Shown: positions 44,744-54,761, numbered from the stretch's first letter. The stretch is DNA of 64,000 bases from Chitinophaga tropicalis (GCF_009758205.1 NZ_WRXN01000017.1:62001-126000); one strand, 5' to 3'. Made by a program: numbers and translations. Notes: a model not told the origin generated them from the sequence alone.

Positions 44744-46108
44744 ATGGGACGCAAACTACTTTTTGACAAAGCGCACATAGAAGGTATCCGTTATTATGAC
44801 GTATACCGTGCCAACGGCGGTTATGGTTCGGCTGAGAAGGCGCTTAAAAGCATGACGCCTGAACAGGTGCTGGACGAAGTGAAGAAGAGCGGTCTGAGAG
44901 GCCGTGGCGGCGCCGGTTTCCCTACCGGTATGAAATGGAGCTTCATTGCTAAACCGGAAGGCGTACCCCGTTACCTGGTATGCAATGCCGACGAATCTGA
45001 ACCAGGTACGTTCAAAGACCGTTACCTGATGGAGTTTATCCCTCACCTGCTGATAGAAGGTTTGCTGATATCCAGTTATACCCTGGGCTGTAACAGCTGC
45101 TATATCTATATCCGTGGTGAATACGCCTGGATCCCTGATATACTGGAACAGGCCATCGCTGAAGCTAAAAAGAACGGCTGGCTGGGTAAGAATATCCAGG
45201 GCACCGGCTTCGATCTTGAAATATATGTACAACGTGGTGCCGGCGCTTATATCTGCGGTGAAGAAACTGCCCTGATAGAGTCCCTCGAAGGTAAACGCGG
45301 CAACCCACGTATCAAACCTCCGTTCCCCGCCGTAAAAGGTCTGTGGGATTGCCCTACCGTGGTGAACAACGTTGAAACACTGGCCACCGTAGTACCTATC
45401 CTGCGCATAGGAGGTGATGAGTACGCAAAATACGGTACCGGCAAATCTACCGGTACAAAACTGATCTCTGCCTGTGGTAATATCAACAAACCAGGAGTGT
45501 ACGAGATAGAAATGAACATCTCTGTAGAAGAATTTATCTACTCTGACGAATACTGTGGCGGCATTGCCAACGGCAAGCGCCTGAAAGCCTGCATCCCCGG
45601 CGGTTCTTCCGTACCTATCCTGCCTGCCAACCTGCTGCTGAAAACAGCTAAAGGTGAACAGCGCATGATGACGTATGAAAGCCTGGCAGACGGCGGCTTT
45701 GCTACCGGTACCATGCTGGGTTCCGGTGGTTTCATTGTACTGGATGAAGACCAGTGTATCGTGAAGAACACACTTACCTTTGCCCGTTTCTACCATCATG
45801 AAAGCTGCGGACAATGCAGCCCCTGCCGCGAAGGCACCGGATGGATGAAACGTGTGCTGCATAATATTGAGCACGGTAAAGGTAAAATGAGCGATATAGA
45901 CCTGCTGTGGGATATTCAGCGTAAAATAGAAGGTAACACCATCTGCCCGCTGGGCGATGCTGCTGCCTGGCCGGTAGCTGCTGCTATCCGCCATTTCCGT
46001 GATGAGTTTGAATGGCACGTGCTGCATCCTGATGAAGCTACCAAACGTAATTACGGTCTGGCACACTATGCCGACCCATTAGAAATTGCTGCTCCTGCCG
46101 CTGTATAA
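44744..46108 (+). CDS. nuoF: NADH-quinone oxidoreductase subunit F (51 kDa, NADH/FMN binding)
   Basis: The 454-residue subunit oxidises NADH. It has the GLRGRGGAGFPTGMKW glycine-rich site for FMN/NADH, the YLVCNADESEPGTFKDR segment, a SLBB-like part, and the [4Fe-4S] N3 ligands C-x2-C-x2-C in SCGQCSPCREG with the fourth Cys in GNTICPLGDAAA. All are intact. A long open frame exists on the opposite strand; it is a shadow. The gene lies 48 bases after nuoE. Confidence 0.97.
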   Translation: MGRKLLFDKAHIEGIRYYDVYRANGGYGSAEKALKSMTPEQVLDEVKKSGLRGRGGAGFPTGMKWSFIAKPEGVPRYLVCNADESEPGTFKDRYLMEFIPHLLIEGLLISSYTLGCNSCYIYIRGEYAWIPDILEQAIAEAKKNGWLGKNIQGTGFDLEIYVQRGAGAYICGEETALIESLEGKRGNPRIKPPFPAVKGLWDCPTVVNNVETLATVVPILRIGGDEYAKYGTGKSTGTKLISACGNINKPGVYEIEMNISVEEFIYSDEYCGGIANGKRLKACIPGGSSVPILPANLLLKTAKGEQRMMTYESLADGGFATGTMLGSGGFIVLDEDQCIVKNTLTFARFYHHESCGQCSPCREGTGWMKRVLHNIEHGKGKMSDIDLLWDIQRKIEGNTICPLGDAAAWPVAAAIRHFRDEFEWHVLHPDEATKRNYGLAHYADPLEIAAPAAV

Positions 46109-46129
46109 GAATCATTTAAGCGAAGCAAA

Positions 46130-47221
46130 ATGGCTGAAGAAAAGAAACTCTTTAAGGTTAAGATCGATAATATCTCCGTGGAAGTGGAGCCTGGCACAAC
46201 CATCCTCAACGCTGCCCGGCAGATCGGTGGAGATATCGTGCCTCCTGCAATGTGTTACTATTCAAAACTGAAAGGCAGTGGCGGTAAATGCCGTACCTGC
46301 CTGGTGAAAGTAACCAAAGGGTCTGAAGCAGATCCCCGTCCCATGCCTAAACTGGTGGCCAGCTGCCGTACTACCGTAATGGATGGTATGGAAGTAGCCA
46401 ATATCACCTCTCCCGAAGTGCAGGAAGCACGTAAGGGGGTAGTGGAATTCCTGTTGCTGAACCACCCGCTGGATTGCCCTGTATGCGATCAGGCCGGCGA
46501 ATGCCACCTGCAGGACCTGGGCTACGAGCATGGCGCAGACGGCACCCGTTACGAATTTAAACGCCGTACTTTCGAAAAGATAGATATCGGCGATAAGATA
46601 CAACTGCACATGACACGCTGCATACTCTGCTACCGTTGTGTGTTCACTGCCGACCAGCTGACAGAAAAACGTGAGCATGGCATACTGGGACGCGGAGAAG
46701 CTGCAGAGATCAGCACTTACATTCATAAAGCGCTGGACAATGAGTTTATCGGCAACGTTATAGACGTTTGCCCGGTAGGCGCACTGACAGATAAAACCTT
46801 CCGCTTCAAGAACCGCGTATGGTTCCTGAAACCTGTAGATGCTCACCGTAACTGTGAGAATCCCAAATGCTGCGGCAAGACCGTACTCTGGATGCGTGGC
46901 GATGAAGTGTTCCGCGTTACCGCCCGCAAGGACAAATACGGCGAAGTAGAAGACTGGATCTGTAATACCTGCCGCTTCGATAAAAAAGAAGCGAAAGACT
47001 GGGTGATAGAAGGACCACGTGCAGTAGAACGCCACAGTGTAATTTCCCAGGGCCACTACGTTGGCGTTACCAAGCCCAAAGATACACTGACAGAAGTACT
47101 GGACGGCCGTAAGCCTAAGCTGTTGATGGACATTCACAATGTCAGTGAAGTGAACAGGCCGGGAATAGACCTTTCAGCTATACAGGGACCGGCACACTCT
47201 GACGACTTTAACAAGAAATGA
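46130..47221 (+). CDS. nuoG: NADH-quinone oxidoreductase subunit G, short form
   Basis: The 363-residue NuoG has only the iron-sulfur part. The N-terminal [2Fe-2S] ferredoxin-like fold has GGKCRTCLVKV and ASCRT; the His/Cys cluster N5 lies in HPLDCPVCDQAGECHL; the next [4Fe-4S] motif is CILCYRCV with DVCPVGAL. A further Cys set (CENPKCCGK and ICNTCRF) looks like the start of the molybdopterin-type Fe4S4 domain. The large molybdopterin-like C-terminal part of the E. coli subunit (about 900 residues) is missing. The frame ends normally with a gap of 87 bases to nuoH, so this is a natural short form, common in this phylum. Confidence 0.94.
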   Translation: MAEEKKLFKVKIDNISVEVEPGTTILNAARQIGGDIVPPAMCYYSKLKGSGGKCRTCLVKVTKGSEADPRPMPKLVASCRTTVMDGMEVANITSPEVQEARKGVVEFLLLNHPLDCPVCDQAGECHLQDLGYEHGADGTRYEFKRRTFEKIDIGDKIQLHMTRCILCYRCVFTADQLTEKREHGILGRGEAAEISTYIHKALDNEFIGNVIDVCPVGALTDKTFRFKNRVWFLKPVDAHRNCENPKCCGKTVLWMRGDEVFRVTARKDKYGEVEDWICNTCRFDKKEAKDWVIEGPRAVERHSVISQGHYVGVTKPKDTLTEVLDGRKPKLLMDIHNVSEVNRPGIDLSAIQGPAHSDDFNKK

Positions 47222-47308
47222 TTAAATAATTAACTGACGGCAGCTTTTCTTCGCCCCGGCGGAAAATCCCGGACAAGTTCAAGCAGCTAACCGTAATTGA
47301 TAATTTGT

Positions 47309-48346
47309 ATGACAATAGACTGGTTCTTTATCCTTGAAAAGATCTTGCTGATATCAGGCGTACTTGCAATATCGCTGATAGTAGCCATGTATTCCACATG
47401 GGGTGAGAGAAAGGTGGCAGGTGTAATGCAGGACAGGATCGGCCCTAACAGGGCCGGCTTCATGGGATTGCTGCAACCGCTCGCAGATGGTGGAAAACTG
47501 TTCTTTAAGGAAGAGATCATACCCGGCAGTTCCAACCGTTTTCTTTTCATATTAGGCCCTTCCCTCGCCATGATGGTGGCCTGTATGACCAGCGCGGTAA
47601 TACCCTGGGGAGATACACTGACCATTGCAGGACGTACTATATCCCTGCAGGTGGCAGACATCAACATCGGTATCCTCTATATTTTCGGCGTAGTGAGCTT
47701 AGGCGTTTACGGCATCATGCTGGGCGGCTGGGCTTCCAACAATAAATACTCCCTGCTGGCATCTGTGCGTGCAGCATCCCAGATCATTTCCTACGAACTG
47801 GCAATGGGCCTGTCCCTCATAGCACTGCTGATGATGACCGGTACACTGAGCATTAAAGAGATAGTAGAACAACAGCGTCACAGCTTGTGGAACGTACTGT
47901 ACCAGCCACTTGGCTTCCTGATCTTCCTGGTATGTTCTTTCGCTGAGTGTAACCGTACTCCGTTTGACCTTCCCGAAGCTGAGAATGAGCTGAACGGCGG
48001 TTATCACCTGGAGTATTCTTCCATGAAGCTGGGCTTTTACCTGTTTGCTGAATATATCAACATGTTTATCAGCTCTGCGCTGATGTCCAGCCTGTACTTT
48101 GGTGGATACAGCTTCCCTTATATGGACAGCCTGGGCCTGAGCCCTAACCTGACCACCATACTGGGTACAGTGGCGCTGTTCGTGAAAATCATTTTCTTCC
48201 TGTTCTTCTTCATGTGGGTACGCTGGACCATCCCGCGTTTCCGTTATGACCAGCTGATGCGTCTGGGTTGGAATATCATGATCCCGCTGGCGCTGGCCAA
48301 TATGCTGATAACAGGTGCGATCGTATTATATCGCAGCACACATTAA
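47309..48346 (+). CDS. nuoH: NADH-quinone oxidoreductase subunit H
   Basis: The 345-residue membrane subunit sits next to the quinone channel and links redox to proton movement. It has eight membrane segments and the family motifs WGERKVAGVMQDRIGPNRAG, QPLADGGKLFFKE and the cytoplasmic loop CNRTPFDLPEAENELNGGYH with its conserved acidic residues. I use ATG 47309 rather than the earlier TTG. It ends one base before the open frame of nuoI begins, whose ATG is 24 bases further on. Confidence 0.96.
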   Translation: MTIDWFFILEKILLISGVLAISLIVAMYSTWGERKVAGVMQDRIGPNRAGFMGLLQPLADGGKLFFKEEIIPGSSNRFLFILGPSLAMMVACMTSAVIPWGDTLTIAGRTISLQVADINIGILYIFGVVSLGVYGIMLGGWASNNKYSLLASVRAASQIISYELAMGLSLIALLMMTGTLSIKEIVEQQRHSLWNVLYQPLGFLIFLVCSFAECNRTPFDLPEAENELNGGYHLEYSSMKLGFYLFAEYINMFISSALMSSLYFGGYSFPYMDSLGLSPNLTTILGTVALFVKIIFFLFFFMWVRWTIPRFRYDQLMRLGWNIMIPLALANMLITGAIVLYRSTH

Positions 48347-48370
48347 TTGACGACTTTTAAAACGCATGAT

Positions 48371-48874
48371 ATGCAAGCTTTAACGAATAGGGCAAAACCG
48401 GTAGACCGCAGGCCCATGACATTTATGGAGAAGATCTACCTGCCGGCTATTGCGAAGGGAATGGGTATCACTCTCAAACATATATTCCAGAAGAAGGAAA
48501 CAGTACGCTATCCTGAACAGAAGAGGCCTTTCAGCCCTGTGTTCCGCGGATTGCACGTACTGAACCGTGACGCGGAAGGACGTGAGAACTGTACCGCCTG
48601 TGGATTATGTGCTGTAGCCTGCCCCGCTGAAGCTATCACTATGGAAGCAGCCGAAAGAAAACCAGGTGAAGAGAACCTGTACCGCGAAGAGAAATATGCT
48701 GCCCGTTATGAGATCAACATGCTGCGTTGCATTTTCTGCGGTTTTTGTGAAGAGGCCTGTCCTAAAGATGCTATCTATCTGACAGAAACATTTGCACCCG
48801 CTCACTACAAACGTGAAGGGTTCATTTATGGCAAAAAGGATCTGCTGGTCCCAATGCCCGGAGAAAAGAAATAA
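48371..48874 (+). CDS. nuoI: NADH-quinone oxidoreductase subunit I (23 kDa)
   Basis: The 167-residue subunit carries two [4Fe-4S] clusters (N6a, N6b) in a ferredoxin fold: CTACGLCAVACPAEAI and CIFCGFCEEACPKDAI, both complete. The N-terminal helix lies along the membrane. The frame is open from 48347 (TTG), but the ATG at 48371 gives the normal N-terminus. The order and spacing fit the nuo operon. Confidence 0.96.
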   Translation: MQALTNRAKPVDRRPMTFMEKIYLPAIAKGMGITLKHIFQKKETVRYPEQKRPFSPVFRGLHVLNRDAEGRENCTACGLCAVACPAEAITMEAAERKPGEENLYREEKYAARYEINMLRCIFCGFCEEACPKDAIYLTETFAPAHYKREGFIYGKKDLLVPMPGEKK

Positions 48875-48918
48875 GCATTAAAAAGAAAGAGCATAAATCA
48901 CAATAGTTTTATATAGCA

Positions 48919-49431
48919 ATGGGAATGAGTTTACAACAAATCGTTTTCGGGGTACTTTCCATCATCTCTATTATATCCGCCCTTGGCGTGATACTCAGCA
49001 AGAATCCCGTAACCAGCGTCCTTTGCCTGATCGTAACCTTTTTCACCATAGCAGGGCATTATATCATGCTCAACGCGCAGTTCCTGGCCGTGGTGCACAT
49101 CATAGTATATGCAGGCGCTATCATGGTACTGTTCCTGTTCGTGATCATGCTGATGAACCTGAATGCAGAGATAGAACCTCAGAAACGAAGCTGGCTTAAA
49201 TACGCCGGCGCAATCAGCGGTGGTGCATTATTGCTGGTATTGCTGGCTGCTCTCCGTGAAGCCAGCGTTTCTTCCCTGCAGCCCGGAGCTGTTGAAATAG
49301 GGCTGATCTCCAATCTTGGCAAAACATTATTCAGTACATACGTTCTTCCTTTTGAAGTGAGCAGTATCCTGTTCCTCAGCGCAATGGTAGGCGCCGTGGT
49401 GATCGGGAAGAAAGAAGGTCATGAATCATAA
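48919..49431 (+). CDS. nuoJ: NADH-quinone oxidoreductase subunit J
   Basis: The 170-residue membrane subunit has five membrane segments, with the pi-bulge type segment LAVVHIIVYAGAIMVLFLFV in the third helix and the conserved LNLNAEIEP loop region after it. It belongs to the proton channel nearest the peripheral arm. It is 44 bases after nuoI and 40 before nuoK. Confidence 0.94.
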   Translation: MGMSLQQIVFGVLSIISIISALGVILSKNPVTSVLCLIVTFFTIAGHYIMLNAQFLAVVHIIVYAGAIMVLFLFVIMLMNLNAEIEPQKRSWLKYAGAISGGALLLVLLAALREASVSSLQPGAVEIGLISNLGKTLFSTYVLPFEVSSILFLSAMVGAVVIGKKEGHES

Positions 49432-49471
49432 GTAAGATACCATATTCTGAAAACTAACAATCCAATATAAA

Positions 49472-49789
49472 ATGCCTGTTCAATATTATATTTTCTTAAG
49501 CATTGTGCTCTTTTGTATAGGAGTGATGGGAGTGCTGATGCGCAGGAATGCCATCATCATTTTCATGTGTGTGGAGCTGATGCTGAATGCTGTAAACCTC
49601 CTGATGGTAGCCTTCTCTAAAATGTGGGCAGACGCAGGCCGTGTAGACGCTGCAGGGGCACAGATCTTTGTATTCTTTATCATGGTGGTAGCTGCGGCAG
49701 AAGTGGCGGTAGGCCTGGCCATTATTGTAATGGTATACAGGAAATCGCAATCAGTGGATATAAATATCATGAACAGGCTGAAGAATTAA
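49472..49789 (+). CDS. nuoK: NADH-quinone oxidoreductase subunit K
   Basis: The 105-residue membrane subunit has three membrane helices. The conserved acidic residues needed for proton transfer are present in FMCVELMLNAVNLLMV (helix 2) and MVVAAAEVAVGLAIIV (helix 3). The spacer to nuoL (49790-49834) contains ATCGTAATT twice. Confidence 0.96.
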   Translation: MPVQYYIFLSIVLFCIGVMGVLMRRNAIIIFMCVELMLNAVNLLMVAFSKMWADAGRVDAAGAQIFVFFIMVVAAAEVAVGLAIIVMVYRKSQSVDINIMNRLKN

Positions 49790-49834
49790 TAGCCTGATCG
49801 TAATTGTTGTAAATCGTAATTAGTATTTGAATAG

Positions 49835-51745
49835 ATGATACATCTAGTTTGGCTGGTACCATTTTTACCATTATTAGGATTCCTGGTGAATGGATTGGGA
49901 AGAAGATACCTTTCCAGATCACTGGCGGGTATTATAGGAAGCGGGGCCGTCCTGGCTGCTTTTGTTGTTAGCTTACTGATCTTCCTGGATGTTGTGAAAC
50001 AGCCGGAAGAGTGGACAGGCCAGGTGGTTACATTGTTCGACTTTATTTCGGCAGGCACGCTGCATATCCCTTTTGCTTTCCAGGTAGACCAGCTGAGCGC
50101 TTTATTCCTCCTGATCATTACAGGCGTAGGCTCCCTGATCCATATTTACTCTACTTCTTACATGCATGATGAGACCAGCGAAGGGTTTGCACGTTACTTT
50201 GCTTACCTGAACCTGTTCGTCTTCTCTATGCTGATCCTGGTACTGGGCGCCAACTACGTGATGATGTTCATCGGCTGGGAAGGTGTAGGCCTTTGCTCTT
50301 ATCTCCTGATAGGCTACTGGTTTAAGAATACCAATTATGGCAATGCCGCCAAGAAAGCTTTCATCATGAACCGTATCGGTGACCTCGGCTTCCTGCTGGG
50401 TATCTTTACCATGATAGTGGCCTTCGGCAGCGTTTCTTTCTCAGAAGTGGCTGATAAAGCTGCAGTACTGGGACCCAACAATAACACAATAGCTATTATA
50501 GCACTCCTGCTTTTTGTAGGTGCGGCAGGTAAATCCGCTCAGATACCTTTATATACCTGGTTACCGGATGCGATGGCGGGTCCTACCCCCGTATCTGCAC
50601 TGATCCATGCTGCTACGATGGTGACTGCCGGTATCTATATGATAGCCCGCAGCAACATGCTTTATACCCTGGCTCCCTGCATACAGACCGTTGTAGCTGT
50701 AATAGGCCTGGCAACTGCTGTACTGGCGGCTACCATAGCCCTGAAACAGGATGATATCAAAAAAGTACTGGCCTATTCTACCGTGAGCCAGCTGGGTTAC
50801 ATGTTCCTGGCGCTGGGTGTAGGTGCCTATACCACCGCTGTGTTCCATGTAATGACACACGCATTCTTTAAAGCATTATTGTTCCTCGGTTCCGGCTCTG
50901 TGATCCACGCAATGGGTGGCGAGCAGGATATCAAAAAAATGGGGGGACTTAAAAAATATATGCCGGTTACCCATGTAACCTTCCTGATAGGTTGCCTGGC
51001 CATTGCCGGTATACCGGGTCTTTCCGGTTTCTTCTCCAAAGATGAAATACTGGCGCATACATTTGTCTCAAATAAGCTGATGTACGCTATCTCGCTGCTC
51101 ACAGCGCTGATGACCGCCTTTTACATGTTCCGTTTATACTTCATCACTTTCACCGGCAAATTCCGCGGTACGCACGAGCAGGAGCATCATTTGCATGAAA
51201 GCCCTGCAGCAATGACCATTCCGCTGATAGTACTGGCTATCCTTTCTGTGATAGGTGGTTATGTTGGCTTACCGGAAGTATTTGGTATGGGTAACAAGCT
51301 GGAAGAATACATGGCGCCGATCTTTAAACTTTCCGCGCCTTTTGCCCATGTGCATGAGCATTTGTCGCACAACACCGAATGGCTGCTGATGGCGCTCAGC
51401 TCCGTACTGGTGATCATCACCATCTTCTTTGCACGCAGTCAGTTCCGTAATTATGAAGATAACGGTGAGGTACGTACCGGCCTTGCCAAAGTGCTGGAAA
51501 ACAAATGGTATGTGGATGAACTGTACGATGCTATCATAGTAAAACCTCTCGGGTTATTGAGTAAGTTCTTTGAAGACGCAATAGAAAAGTCTGGTATAGA
51601 CAGGCTGGTGAACGGGGCAGGACGTCTGGTGCATTGGGGTAGCCAGCAGGCACGCTTGCTGCAGAACGGACAGGTAGGTTTCTACATATTCGCCATGGTT
51701 ATCGGAATGGTAGTTTTATTCGTGATTGGTTTTCTATTTAAATAG
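49835..51745 (+). CDS. nuoL: NADH-quinone oxidoreductase subunit L (antiporter-like)
   Basis: The 636-residue distal proton-pump subunit has about 16 membrane segments. MFIGWEGVGLCSYLLIGYW with its key Glu, AAGKSAQIPLYTWLPDAMAG with its conserved Lys, AATMVTAGIYMIARS, and DDIKKVLAYSTVSQLGYMFL are hallmark motifs. The long lateral helix and C-terminal anchor are present (residues ~520-636, with NKWYVDELYDAIIVKPLG). Homologous to Mrp antiporters. Confidence 0.96.
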   Translation: MIHLVWLVPFLPLLGFLVNGLGRRYLSRSLAGIIGSGAVLAAFVVSLLIFLDVVKQPEEWTGQVVTLFDFISAGTLHIPFAFQVDQLSALFLLIITGVGSLIHIYSTSYMHDETSEGFARYFAYLNLFVFSMLILVLGANYVMMFIGWEGVGLCSYLLIGYWFKNTNYGNAAKKAFIMNRIGDLGFLLGIFTMIVAFGSVSFSEVADKAAVLGPNNNTIAIIALLLFVGAAGKSAQIPLYTWLPDAMAGPTPVSALIHAATMVTAGIYMIARSNMLYTLAPCIQTVVAVIGLATAVLAATIALKQDDIKKVLAYSTVSQLGYMFLALGVGAYTTAVFHVMTHAFFKALLFLGSGSVIHAMGGEQDIKKMGGLKKYMPVTHVTFLIGCLAIAGIPGLSGFFSKDEILAHTFVSNKLMYAISLLTALMTAFYMFRLYFITFTGKFRGTHEQEHHLHESPAAMTIPLIVLAILSVIGGYVGLPEVFGMGNKLEEYMAPIFKLSAPFAHVHEHLSHNTEWLLMALSSVLVIITIFFARSQFRNYEDNGEVRTGLAKVLENKWYVDELYDAIIVKPLGLLSKFFEDAIEKSGIDRLVNGAGRLVHWGSQQARLLQNGQVGFYIFAMVIGMVVLFVIGFLFK

Positions 51746-51803
51746 TAAATAGCTTGTTTGCCTCCGGGCAAAGGAACAGAAAAAGACAAGTTTAAGATAA
51801 GTT

Positions 51804-53240
51804 ATGTTGACAGTATTACTCATATTGATCCCTTTGGTTGCCGGCCTCATTACGTTTGGTCTGAAGGGGTCCGGCCCTAAGGCGCTGGCGTTGATAGCGT
51901 CTATTGCATCGCTGGCAGTGACGGTTGCAGCTTTGTTCCAGTTTCGCACTGCCCCTGAGGCATTGCAGCTGACAGCCAGCTGGATACCGCAACTGGGAGC
52001 TCAGTTCAGCGTTGGCCTGGATGGCATGGGCATGATGCTTTGTTTGCTTACAGCTATTTCTTTCCTGCTGATCTTCATCGTTATCAATAACAGGAATTAT
52101 GAGCGCGCCAATAGTTTCTATGGCCTGATGCTGCTTTCACAGGCAGGCCTGATAGGTGTATTCTCTGCCTATGATGCACTGTTGTTCTACGTATTCTGGG
52201 AACTGGCACTGATCCCTGTATATTTCCTCTGCTCTCTGTGGGGCGGAGAAAAGAGGATCCCGGTTACCTTCAAATTCTTCGTTTACACGTTTGCAGGTTC
52301 CCTGCTGATGCTGGTGGGCCTGATCTATATCTACCTGCAGTTACCTGACAAATCTTTCAGCTATGCTGCTTTCACCAGTGGCGTACTGTCTCCGAAAGAC
52401 CAGTCATGGCTGTTCTGGCTTTTCTTTGTGGCATTTGCCATCAAGATGCCGGTGTTTCCTTTCCATACCTGGCAGCCGGATACTTATGAACAATCTCCTA
52501 CACCTGTTACAATGGTGCTTTCCGGTATCATGGTGAAAATGGGTCTGTTCGGTGTGATCCGCTGGTTGCTGCCGGTGCTGCCATCAGGCGCTTATATGTG
52601 GTCTGAAGTAGCAATTGTGCTGTCAATTATCGGTATCATCTATGCTTCCTGCATTGCTATCGTACAATCTGATTTCAAACGCCTGATCGCTTATTCTTCC
52701 ATCGCGCACATCGGTCTGATGAGCGCCGCGATCTTCGCCAATAATGAACAAAGTCTCCAGGGTGTACTGATCCAGCTGTTCAACCACGGTATCAACATTA
52801 TCGGGTTGTGGATCATCGTAGAGATCATCCAGCAACGTCTGAAAGTGAAGAACATGAATGAGCTGGGTGGTATAGCTACATATGCTCCGAATATAGCGAT
52901 CTTCCTGGTGATCATCAGTTTAGCCAATGTTGCATTGCCGCTTACCAATGGTTTCATCGGGGAATTCCTGATGTTCAGTGGTTTGTTCCAGTATAATGTA
53001 TGGTTTATGGCAGTTGCCGGTCTGGGTATCATCCTTGCCGCTGTATATACGCTGAACATGGTGCAGAAGGTGATTTTCGGAGAGGCAAATACGCTTACGT
53101 CCACTACTACTGATCTGACAGGAAATGAGCTGCTTGCACTGAGCGTGATAGTGGTGATCATCATCGCAATGGGTGTATATCCCAAACCGATGCTGGACCT
53201 GGTAAGCAGCACTACTGAATTGGTTAATAAGGTTTATTAA
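51804..53240 (+). CDS. nuoM: NADH-quinone oxidoreductase subunit M (antiporter-like)
   Basis: The 478-residue proton-pump subunit has 14 membrane segments. YVFWELALIPVYFLCSLWGG contains the conserved Glu; IKMPVFPFHTWQPDTYEQSP contains the core Lys and the proline-rich loop; SDFKRLIAYSSIAHIGLM is the second half-channel. It is 58 bases after nuoL and 27 before nuoN. Confidence 0.96.
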   Translation: MLTVLLILIPLVAGLITFGLKGSGPKALALIASIASLAVTVAALFQFRTAPEALQLTASWIPQLGAQFSVGLDGMGMMLCLLTAISFLLIFIVINNRNYERANSFYGLMLLSQAGLIGVFSAYDALLFYVFWELALIPVYFLCSLWGGEKRIPVTFKFFVYTFAGSLLMLVGLIYIYLQLPDKSFSYAAFTSGVLSPKDQSWLFWLFFVAFAIKMPVFPFHTWQPDTYEQSPTPVTMVLSGIMVKMGLFGVIRWLLPVLPSGAYMWSEVAIVLSIIGIIYASCIAIVQSDFKRLIAYSSIAHIGLMSAAIFANNEQSLQGVLIQLFNHGINIIGLWIIVEIIQQRLKVKNMNELGGIATYAPNIAIFLVIISLANVALPLTNGFIGEFLMFSGLFQYNVWFMAVAGLGIILAAVYTLNMVQKVIFGEANTLTSTTTDLTGNELLALSVIVVIIIAMGVYPKPMLDLVSSTTELVNKVY

Positions 53241-53267
53241 AAAGTTGTTCTTTCGTAACACAGGAAT

Positions 53268-54644
53268 ATGAATGCATTAATATCTACTGCTTTAGCGGGT
53301 GTTGTAATGATGTTTGCGGGGTTATTTATTCGTAATAAGCAGCACATTAAGTTTGTTGCCATCGCGGCGCTGTTGATCGTATCAGTGGCCAACCTGGCGG
53401 AATTATCTACCATTGAGGGAGGCAGCCGTACCGTACTGGGTATGGTCACTGTCAGCCATTTCAGCATCCTGTTCAATGCTATTGCATTTGGCGCTACGCT
53501 GATATACTTCCTGTTGTCAGGAAGTGCGTTTGAGAAAGTAGGAGAGCATGTAGCAGATTATTTTGCACTGGTGTTCTTTATCCTCTCAGGTATAACGCTG
53601 GCATCTTCCTTCAGCAACCTGTTAATGCTTTTCCTGGCAATAGAGATCATTTCCATCCCCCAGTACATACTGGCGGGCAGCAATAAAAGAACGCCCAAGA
53701 GCAGCGAGGCTTCCCTGAAGTACTTCCTGATGGGCTCTTTCTCTACCGGTATCCTGCTGATGGGTATTACCCTGATCTACGGTGCTGCCGGTACGTTTAA
53801 CATCGAAGAGCTGGGACTGGGCAATGGTGACATAAATCCGCTGGCATTATGCGGTATCATCCTGCTGGCATTTGCCCTGTCTTTCAAAGTATCTGCGGCT
53901 CCGTTCCACTTCTGGACGCCCGATGTATACGATGGTTCTCCTACCGTATTCACTTCTTTCATGGCTACAGTGGTAAAAGCCGGTAGCTTCATTGCCTTTA
54001 TCAGGATCTTCCACGGTGCATTTACCGGTACCAACATCAGTGCACACTGGCAGCTGCTCTTGTCTTTGGTAACTGCAGCTACCCTGCTGATAGGCAACTT
54101 TACGGCCGTGTTCCAGCAGAGTGTTAAACGTATGCTGGCTTATTCCAGTATTGCCCAGGCAGGTTTCATGCTGTTTGCCGTGATCTCCATGAATAAATAT
54201 GCCACACAAGGTATTATACTGTATGCTGCTGCTTACAGCGTAGCTACTATCGGTGTGTTTGCAGTAACTATGAAACTGAAGGATTATACTTTTGATGGAT
54301 TTAACGGACTGGCACGTACTCAACCGGTACTGGCCGTTACTACTGCCATCTTTGTATGCTCCCTCGCAGGTATTCCGCTCACAGCCGGTTTCTTTGCCAA
54401 ATATTTTGTGCTGACAGCTGCTGTGCAGCAGGGTAACCTGCTCTGGCTTGTGGTATTGGCAGTGCTTTGTGCCGCTATCAGCGCTTACTATTATTTCCGT
54501 GTGATCATCGCCATGTATTTCAAACAGGGAGAACCTGCTACAAAAGAGGAGATCACCGGAGGCTTTAAAGTAATGCTGGTGATCACTGCCGCTATCGTAA
54601 TATTGCTGGGCGTGTTCCCTGGATTGTTACTGAACCTGATCTGA
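53268..54644 (+). CDS. nuoN: NADH-quinone oxidoreductase subunit N (antiporter-like)
   Basis: The 458-residue proton-pump subunit next to NuoK has 14 membrane segments. LFLAIEIISIPQYILAGSN contains the channel Glu, SFKVSAAPFHFWTPDVYDGS the core Lys and loop, and KRMLAYSSIAQAGFMLFAV the second half-channel. It is the last gene of the 14-gene operon and is followed by a strong terminator. Confidence 0.96.
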   Translation: MNALISTALAGVVMMFAGLFIRNKQHIKFVAIAALLIVSVANLAELSTIEGGSRTVLGMVTVSHFSILFNAIAFGATLIYFLLSGSAFEKVGEHVADYFALVFFILSGITLASSFSNLLMLFLAIEIISIPQYILAGSNKRTPKSSEASLKYFLMGSFSTGILLMGITLIYGAAGTFNIEELGLGNGDINPLALCGIILLAFALSFKVSAAPFHFWTPDVYDGSPTVFTSFMATVVKAGSFIAFIRIFHGAFTGTNISAHWQLLLSLVTAATLLIGNFTAVFQQSVKRMLAYSSIAQAGFMLFAVISMNKYATQGIILYAAAYSVATIGVFAVTMKLKDYTFDGFNGLARTQPVLAVTTAIFVCSLAGIPLTAGFFAKYFVLTAAVQQGNLLWLVVLAVLCAAISAYYYFRVIIAMYFKQGEPATKEEITGGFKVMLVITAAIVILLGVFPGLLLNLI

Positions 54645-54662
54645 TAATATCATCATAAAGAG

Positions 54663-54696
54663 AAAAGAGACGAACAATACTGTTCGTCTCTTTTTT
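54663..54696 (+). terminator. Strong intrinsic terminator ending the nuo operon
   Basis: A 14-bp perfect stem (54663-54676 with 54681-54694) around ATAC ends in six T's (54691-54696). Confidence 0.95.
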
Positions 54697-54700
54697 ATTA

Positions 54701-54730
54701 AAAAGAAATACCGGCAGGATTGCCGGTATT
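54701..54730 (-). terminator. Terminator of the kinase gene (minus strand)
   Basis: AATACCGGCA at 54707-54716 pairs perfectly with 54721-54730 around GGAT; read on the minus strand, a T-rich tail follows. It sits back to back with the nuo terminator, as expected for convergent units. Confidence 0.8.
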
Positions 54731-54761
54731 CTGATTGGTGCTGCTTTTCAAACGATGTGGC

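Noticed and set aside
44756..46066. A 436-codon open frame on the minus strand inside nuoF
   Set aside because: It mirrors the nuoF coding frame exactly, has no domain signature, and nuoF is certain from its cluster and NADH motifs.
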